Virus record (IMG/VR): IMGVR_UViG_3300009408_000011
Location: 1-43,398 of that record
DNA: 43,398 nucleotides
Direction: 5' to 3' (one strand)
DNA from: a virus
The translations under genes and the position numbers were made by a program. Under the pieces are notes generated by a model. That model saw only the letters and a program-made list of their open reading frames with translations. It was not told where the DNA came from and ran no database searches. How positions within the stretch are numbered: position 1 is the first letter of the stretch; the number at the start of each line of letters is the position of its first letter. Positions 40,076 to 43,398 of the stretch are shown one piece after another.

Positions 40076-40103
40076 TTCACAAACATACATATGAATTTGT
40101 GAA
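40076..40103. promoter_or_regulatory. Operator-like inverted repeat TTCACAAA-N12-TTTGTGAA
   Basis: Perfect 8-bp arms at 40076-40083 and 40096-40103 separated by 12 bases. The size and symmetry are those of a dimeric regulator site. It has no T tract on the plus strand. Confidence 0.5.
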
Positions 40104-40253
40104 AAATGTTGGCCGGAATTTTGAGGGTTTGAGATTAGAATTTTAGGTAGTACCCAGAAAAACCCCATTTTAAATAATCAATAAAATCAATAGGTTACGT
40201 ATTTAGAACCATATTTAAAAAAGTACTACGGTGGGTGTTTACCTCTACATACG

Positions 40254-40308
40254 TTCCTTTAGTGCCTGTTGATATCGATTCTCAAGGAAGCTCCATCCAC
40301 TAAAGGAA
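40254..40308. repeat. 11-bp inverted repeat with 33-base loop
   Basis: TTCCTTTAGTG (40254-40264) and CACTAAAGGAA (40298-40308) are perfect complements. In a leftward transcript from 40448 this would form a stem-loop about 140-190 bases from the start, consistent with a small RNA. Confidence 0.6.
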
Positions 40309-40447
40309 GATACCTACATAAATACCCTTTCCTAACAATCTTACCAGGTTACCCTAAGTAGCTGATATTACTTTATTAATGCCGGGTTCGCTTTCCCTAC
40401 TATTAGTCTATAATAGCCGACCTTCCTAGTCAACCAACTAGTGTCTA

Positions 40448-40475
40448 TTATCGGTTCACCCTGTCAAAAACTTTA
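40448..40475 (-). promoter_or_regulatory. Leftward sigma-28-like promoter, 12-bp spacer
   Basis: The minus strand reads TAAAGTTT, 12 bases, ACCGATAA. The elements are strong (15 of 16) but the spacer is one longer than optimum. TTGACA is present inside the spacer. It points into non-coding sequence with no ORF, so it may drive a small RNA. Confidence 0.5.
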
Positions 40476-40564
40476 ACGATTGTATATAAAATTGTCACTG
40501 TATTTAATTACCTTCCTCTAACACTCCAACATCACTCCATTTATAAGATATATTAAATATAAAT

Positions 40565-40591
40565 TAAAGTTTAGTTGACTCCGACCGATAA
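40565..40591 (+). promoter_or_regulatory. Sigma-28 (FliA)-type promoter
   Basis: TAAAGTTT (40565-40572), 11 bases, ACCGATAA (40584-40591): 15 of 16. It drives the third repeat-protein cassette (40635 to 41963). Confidence 0.82.
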
Positions 40592-40603
40592 GTAATATAT
40601 AAC
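40575..40603 (+). promoter_or_regulatory. Overlapping sigma-70 promoter
   Basis: TTGACT (40575-40580), 17 bases, TATAAC (40598-40603). Nested with the sigma-28 promoter exactly as at 36758. Confidence 0.75.
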
Positions 40604-40634
40604 AAGGCAGTGAACCACTTCACACGGAGCTAAC

Positions 40635-41156
40635 ATGGACAAACTAATAACAAAACAAGATATTCTAGACCTAAACCCTTGTCATTCTATTGAGAAACAC
40701 AATATCACGAAACCCATTTCTCTAATCTCTATTTTGGAGAGGGATGATGTAGAAAGCTCTGACAAGCTATGGTTAGTGACTCACTTCCTTACAGACAAAA
40801 CTAACAGATTGTTTGCTGTATGGTGTGCTAGGCAAGTACTAACAAAGGATAGTGACTCTAGGAGTATCAATGCTGTAGACGTAGCTGAGAGATACGCTAA
40901 TGGGGAAGCTACCGATGCAGAGTTGGACGAAGCAAGAGCAGCAGCCTGGGCAGCCTCCGGGGTAGCAGCAGAGGCAGCCTGGGCAGCAGCAAGGTCAGCA
41001 GCAGGGTCAGCATCAAGGTCGGCAGCAGAGGCAGCAGCCGGGGTAGTAGTCTGGGTAGCAGTCAGGTCAGCAGCAAGGTCAATAGCAAGGTCAGCAGCAA
41101 AGGCAGCACAGACCAAACAACTGACCAAAATGATACAACAAACAAAGGGGAAATAA
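40635..41156 (+). CDS. Ala/Ser/Trp-repeat family protein, copy 3
   Basis: It is 173 aa, with the same conserved N-terminal domain (SDKLWLVTHFLTDKTNRLF, VDVAERYANGEATDAELD). The repeat section has more Gly and Val substitutions (ASGVAAEAAW, AAGVVVWVAVRSAARSIA) than the other copies. Either it has drifted or its repeat is under different selection. It has its own dual promoter and a GGAG ribosome-binding site, so it can be expressed independently of copies 1 and 2. It is followed by a near-identical copy of the 37-aa membrane peptide. Confidence 0.8.
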   Translation: MDKLITKQDILDLNPCHSIEKHNITKPISLISILERDDVESSDKLWLVTHFLTDKTNRLFAVWCARQVLTKDSDSRSINAVDVAERYANGEATDAELDEARAAAWAASGVAAEAAWAAARSAAGSASRSAAEAAAGVVVWVAVRSAARSIARSAAKAAQTKQLTKMIQQTKGK

Positions 41157-41157
41157 C

Positions 41158-41271
41158 ATGGAAAACCTAGACATAATTACTAAGATCAGCTTATTTTTAA
41201 CAATTGGATTCTTAGCCGGCGGACTAGTAGCTGGGTTCGTTGACGTAGCATTGATGTTAGGAGGTAACTGA
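41158..41271 (+). CDS. Small one-TM membrane protein, 37 aa (copy 2)
   Basis: It differs from the peptide at 39551 by two residues (Leu6 to Ile, Asn29 to Asp). The helix SLFLTIGFLAGGLVAGF is unchanged. It starts one base after the repeat-protein stop with AAAGGGGAAATAAC upstream. The stop overlaps the next ATG. Conservation of the pair supports a functional link with the repeat protein. Confidence 0.7.
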   Translation: MENLDIITKISLFLTIGFLAGGLVAGFVDVALMLGGN

Positions 41272-41603
41272 TGTCTATTAAAATACTACTAGATAATTTG
41301 ACAGAAGAGTTTTGGGATTCAAGATGTATTCATCAAAGTAATAATGGTTGGGGGCCAATAACGTTCTTTTACAGTGAATGTGGTAAGATATCAATAAAAG
41401 GGACTGGTATTAGGAGAGCTACATTAAGGAAAGAAATTTGGAAGAGACTGAAAGATCGTGGTTGGGACTACTTAAGACGAATGCAGCAGGAAAGGTCAAG
41501 TCTACAATGCTCGCTAAACAGACCAGTTGATATCATGTGCTGCCACCTATTCAATCACCATGAGGTCGGCTATTTAATAGAAAATTCAGAGAGGGTTAAC
41601 TAA
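41271..41603 (+). CDS. Hypothetical protein, 110 aa
   Basis: It starts at ATG 41271, overlapping the previous stop. The basic C-terminal half has a helix (RRATLRKEIWKRLKDRGWDY) and clustered Cys/His residues (DIMCCHLFNHHEV) that might bind a metal. The N-terminal half contains SNNGWGPITFFYSECGKISI. I recognise no family. It is present only in the third cassette, not at the equivalent place after 39664. Confidence 0.65.
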   Translation: MSIKILLDNLTEEFWDSRCIHQSNNGWGPITFFYSECGKISIKGTGIRRATLRKEIWKRLKDRGWDYLRRMQQERSSLQCSLNRPVDIMCCHLFNHHEVGYLIENSERVN

Positions 41604-41833
41604 TGAATATAACAACGCTAGAGCCTATCGAAATTGAAATGCGGGAATCTCTTGACGACGTTGTAGTCTATGTCGATGGTATTCTTTACATGTCCGTTAA
41701 CAATATTGACCTTGACGATATCGATCCCCAGAAGGTCAAAATATACGTTGAGAACACCTATTACGATAACAGCTACAAGTGCAGTCAATATGTACCGGGA
41801 ACTTATTCACGAGGGGAATTCGACTATGTTTAG
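41603..41833 (+). CDS. Hypothetical protein, 76 aa (intact parent of the 39664 chimera)
   Basis: It starts at ATG 41603, overlapping the previous stop. The beginning (ITTLEPIEIEMRESLDDVVV) matches the chimeric ORF at 39664. The rest (DGILYMSVNNIDLDDIDPQK and VENTYYDNSYKCSQY) is acidic and beta-rich. No known function. Confidence 0.65.
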   Translation: MNITTLEPIEIEMRESLDDVVVYVDGILYMSVNNIDLDDIDPQKVKIYVENTYYDNSYKCSQYVPGTYSRGEFDYV

Positions 41834-41963
41834 TGCAGCAACCAAACTATCTTTAGAGCTTATTAAAGAAATGGAATTGGATGAATATGAGATCACTGAG
41901 GAAGGTTTAGTGATCACTGAGAAGGATCAGACAATAAACGTGCCAAAACCCCTTGCGTTTTAA
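41826..41963 (+). CDS. Small acidic hypothetical protein, 45 aa
   Basis: It starts at ATG 41826, overlapping the previous gene's end by eight bases. Sequence: an N-terminal helix (SAATKLSLELIKEMELDEYE) and two short strands (ITEEGLVITEKDQTINV). No family recognised. It is the last gene before a terminator-like hairpin. Confidence 0.6.
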   Translation: MFSAATKLSLELIKEMELDEYEITEEGLVITEKDQTINVPKPLAF

Positions 41964-41967
41964 TAGG

Positions 41968-42001
41968 CCTAAACGGCTCTCTCAGACGTTTCAGGTGTTT
42001 T
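41968..42001 (+). terminator. Intrinsic terminator candidate
   Basis: CCTAAACG (41968-41975) pairs with CGTTTCAGG (41987-41995) with one bulge around an 11-base loop, followed shortly by TTTT (41998-42001). It closes the third cassette. Confidence 0.5.
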
Positions 42002-42122
42002 GTGTGTACTCATATTCGGAAGGTCCGTTTCGTCCACTACGAAGGAAACGCTGTAATTTCAGTAGGTAATAACCGTGCCAAAGTGGTGCCAGACAAGAAC
42101 CATGCCAGAAAGAGGTAAAACC

Positions 42123-42344
42123 ATGATTACAAGAATTCACGTCAATCAGCATGTAATTAAATCAAACCGTAAGAATTCGGAAAGTAATCCCGTCTTGACA
42201 TGTAAGGATTACAAAAGGAATCGTAAGGCTAATGAAGTTCGAATCCTTGGGGAATGTAAGATTGTATATCGTCCAGAAGATCCACTTCCATGTGGTGCCC
42301 ATGTTTGGATTGAGACTGAATCAGAGGTCATAGTAATAGAGTAG
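42123..42344 (+). CDS. Conserved small protein (IHVNQHVIKSNRK family), 73 aa
   Basis: ATG 42123 (AGAGG nine bases upstream) is preferred over GTG 42075. The sequence has RIHVNQHVIKSNRKNS, PVLTCKDYKRN and the distinctive end VYRPEDPLPCGAHVWIETES. I recall this as a widespread but uncharacterised small protein of bacteria and phages. Beta-rich, possibly nucleic-acid binding. It is transcribed separately from its neighbours or by readthrough. Confidence 0.7.
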   Translation: MITRIHVNQHVIKSNRKNSESNPVLTCKDYKRNRKANEVRILGECKIVYRPEDPLPCGAHVWIETESEVIVIE

Positions 42345-42431
42345 TGATTTTAGTAAGTTATCGAGGTTGTATTTAATTGACCTCTATATTTGTTTAGTAT
42401 TACAGTAGGTTGAAAGAAAGTTCAGAATTAT

Positions 42432-42459
42432 TTGTTGTAGTACCGACAAGTAATATAAG
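42432..42459 (+). promoter_or_regulatory. Promoter candidate for the last gene
   Basis: TTGTTG (42432-42437), 16 bases, TATAAG (42454-42459). The spacer holds ACCGACAAGTAATATA, a close variant of the -10 region at 40584. The sigma-28 -35 element is missing. Confidence 0.5.
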
Positions 42460-42466
42460 AGTTAGG

Positions 42467-42487
42467 CAACAACAACAACAACAACAA
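42467..42487 (+). repeat. Seven tandem CAA units in a 5' leader
   Basis: Exact (CAA)7, immediately before CGGAG and the ATG at 42498. In RNA it would be unstructured, a known way to help initiation, and its number may vary by slippage. Confidence 0.8.
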
Positions 42488-42497
42488 CGGAGTTACC

Positions 42498-42692
42498 ATG
42501 AAGTTAACAAACAACCTACTAAGCATCCTTGTCGCAGCTTACCATAACGATGGAGTACTTGCAGGAGCAACTAATAGAACTAGAATAAGTCTTAGATCAA
42601 AGGGGCTTACCGAGAAGGTAGCTGCATACCAAGGAAAGACAACTCTAACTAAAGAAGCTATTACCTTACTAATAGACCTAGGGGAAGTATGA
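42498..42692 (+). CDS. Small winged-helix-like protein, 64 aa
   Basis: It starts at ATG 42498 after CGGAG. The order of a helix (NNLLSILVAAYHNDG), a turn, a recognition-like helix (NRTRISLRSKGLTEKV) and a hairpin with a final helix (TLTKEAITLLIDLGEV) is that of minimal winged-helix domains in phages. It is the last gene of the window, with its own promoter and CAA leader, so it may be a regulator. No close family named. Confidence 0.6.
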   Translation: MKLTNNLLSILVAAYHNDGVLAGATNRTRISLRSKGLTEKVAAYQGKTTLTKEAITLLIDLGEV

Positions 42693-42726
42693 TAGGATAG
42701 TTTGTGTTGAAGTTAATTAGATTCTC

Positions 42727-42780
42727 AACTAACGTCAGTATATTGGTTAGTATACAGTAGTATACATACTGACGTTAGTT
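42727..42780. repeat. Cruciform-capable inverted repeat
   Basis: 15-bp perfect arms (42727-42741 and 42766-42780) enclose an inner GTATAC-AGTA-GTATAC hairpin (42750-42765), with an 8-base bulge on one side. No T run follows, so it may be a terminator variant, a protein-binding or replication site. Confidence 0.7.
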
Positions 42781-43131
42781 GTTACGGTAACACACAGAGA
42801 GGCTGGCTGGGGGAGACCTTGGCTGGCTTTTGTGCGTGGGGGATCCTATGTAGGTGCCTGTTTAGCCAGAAAATTATATGCGAGGGGGTCACTACCCCCG
42901 ATATCCAATCCCAAATGGGGACATACCCCTACCTCCATTACGGCCTGAAATGGCCCCTCACACAGCCTCACGTCCACGCTGACAGCCTTGCCTATATAGG
43001 GGACACTGGCACGCCTATTGCATTAGCAAGAATTGGGCCAACCAATATCCCTACCTTCCCTACATAAGGGTGCTGGGTGTATCTGGTGCCTAAATACATA
43101 CCAGACTACCACATAGAAGGCCTCTAATAGC

Positions 43132-43210
43132 CACCCTAAGCCACGTATCTATATAATCAATAGCACGATAGCCTAATAGGTCTGTAATAGCCTGGTGTGG
43201 GCGTTAGATA
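43132..43210. repeat. 79-bp terminal inverted repeat, left arm
   Basis: Perfect reverse complement of 43320-43398, with 109 bases between the arms. The arms start CACCCTAAGCCACGTATC. Confidence 0.95.
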
Positions 43211-43319
43211 CCCTAATACAGCATATATGTACAATTAGCTCTATTATTGGGGTTAATATGACATATAGTGTATATTAAGTAATCACCTATGTGTAGACCT
43301 ATGCATATGGTATGGTCGA

Positions 43320-43398
43320 TATCTAACGCCCACACCAGGCTATTACAGACCTATTAGGCTATCGTGCTATTGATTATATAGATACGTGGCTTAGGGTG
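43320..43398. repeat. 79-bp terminal inverted repeat, right arm
   Basis: Perfect reverse complement of 43132-43210, running exactly to the window end, so the true repeat may be longer or may be an assembly product. Confidence 0.95.

Larger units (their letters stand above)
40002..40634. other. 633-bp non-coding region between accessory operons
   Basis: AT-rich, with no credible ORF. It holds the operator-like repeat at 40076-40103, an 11-bp-stem inverted repeat at 40254-40308, a leftward sigma-28-like site at 40448-40475 and the dual promoter for the next cassette at 40565-40603. This density of signals suggests a control region or small RNA locus. Confidence 0.6.
42693..43398. other. 706-bp terminal region without a convincing gene
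   Basis: It contains a long hairpin (42727-42780), a GGCTGG-rich stretch near 42801-42830 and the 79-bp inverted repeat to the window end. It is richer in CC and GG than the neighbouring genes. The longest ORF (TTG 42819 to 43067) has atypical composition and is not accepted. Confidence 0.6.

Noticed and set aside
40379-40397. GGGTTCG stretch resembling a tRNA T-arm
   Set aside because: No pairing T stem, acceptor or anticodon arm could be built around it; no tRNA gene was found in the window.
42819-43067. 82-codon ORF starting at TTG in the terminal region
   Set aside because: It has a GGGGGAG upstream, but amino-acid composition is atypical, it lies in a repeat-rich non-coding stretch and resembles no family.

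Overview
The window looks like a nearly complete genome of a virulent tailed dsDNA phage with a long, non-contractile tail. It has a terminase, portal, scaffold, coat, tail tube, frameshifted tail chaperone, tape measure, tail tip and fibre set. There is no tail sheath, no integrase and no recognisable CI-type repressor. Shine-Dalgarno sites are strong. CTAG is common, which argues against an enteric host. Lipobox lipoproteins and an RlpA-like protein suggest a Gram-negative host.

Layout. (1) Positions 1-15032 lie on the minus strand and form the early and replication region. From 15032 leftwards it holds small regulatory and hypothetical genes, a dATP/dGTP diphosphohydrolase-like protein, a Cas4-like nuclease, a putative ssDNA-binding protein, an AEP primase and an HNH nuclease. 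Next come a DinG/XPD-like helicase, a DnaQ-like exonuclease, a RecA-like (Sak4-type) ATPase and a family A DNA polymerase split by a frameshift. The leftmost part holds a metallophosphoesterase and a possible envelope or lysis group: a two-TM peptide, an RlpA-like protein and a lipoprotein metallopeptidase. (2) Positions 15033-15678 are a large divergent control region with structured-RNA and G-tract signals. (3) Positions 15679-35763 lie on the plus strand and carry packaging, head and tail genes in the standard siphovirus order. (4) Positions 35916-42692 lie on the plus strand and carry many very small, overlapping accessory genes. They include a holin-like protein, a second metallopeptidase and a repeatedly duplicated cassette around an Ala/Ser/Trp-repeat protein family. 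There are three full copies, plus a fourth running off the left edge on the other strand. (5) Positions 42693-43398 have no convincing gene and end in a 79-bp inverted repeat.

The most striking signal is promoter architecture. At least seven intergenic or gene-end sites fit the flagellar sigma-28 (FliA) consensus TAAAGTTT-N11-GCCGATAA with exact 11-bp spacing. Two are perfect (36384 and 36748). They sit at the head of every leftward early operon (15101, 9384, 3622, 115) and of the rightward accessory operons (36384, 36748, 40565). The head and tail operon instead has a sigma-70-like candidate. I see no sigma factor gene in the window, so the simplest reading is that the phage uses the host FliA polymerase. 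That would suit a host in which FliA dominates transcription during the infectable stage, for example a Bdellovibrio-like attack-phase predator; this host assignment is inference only.
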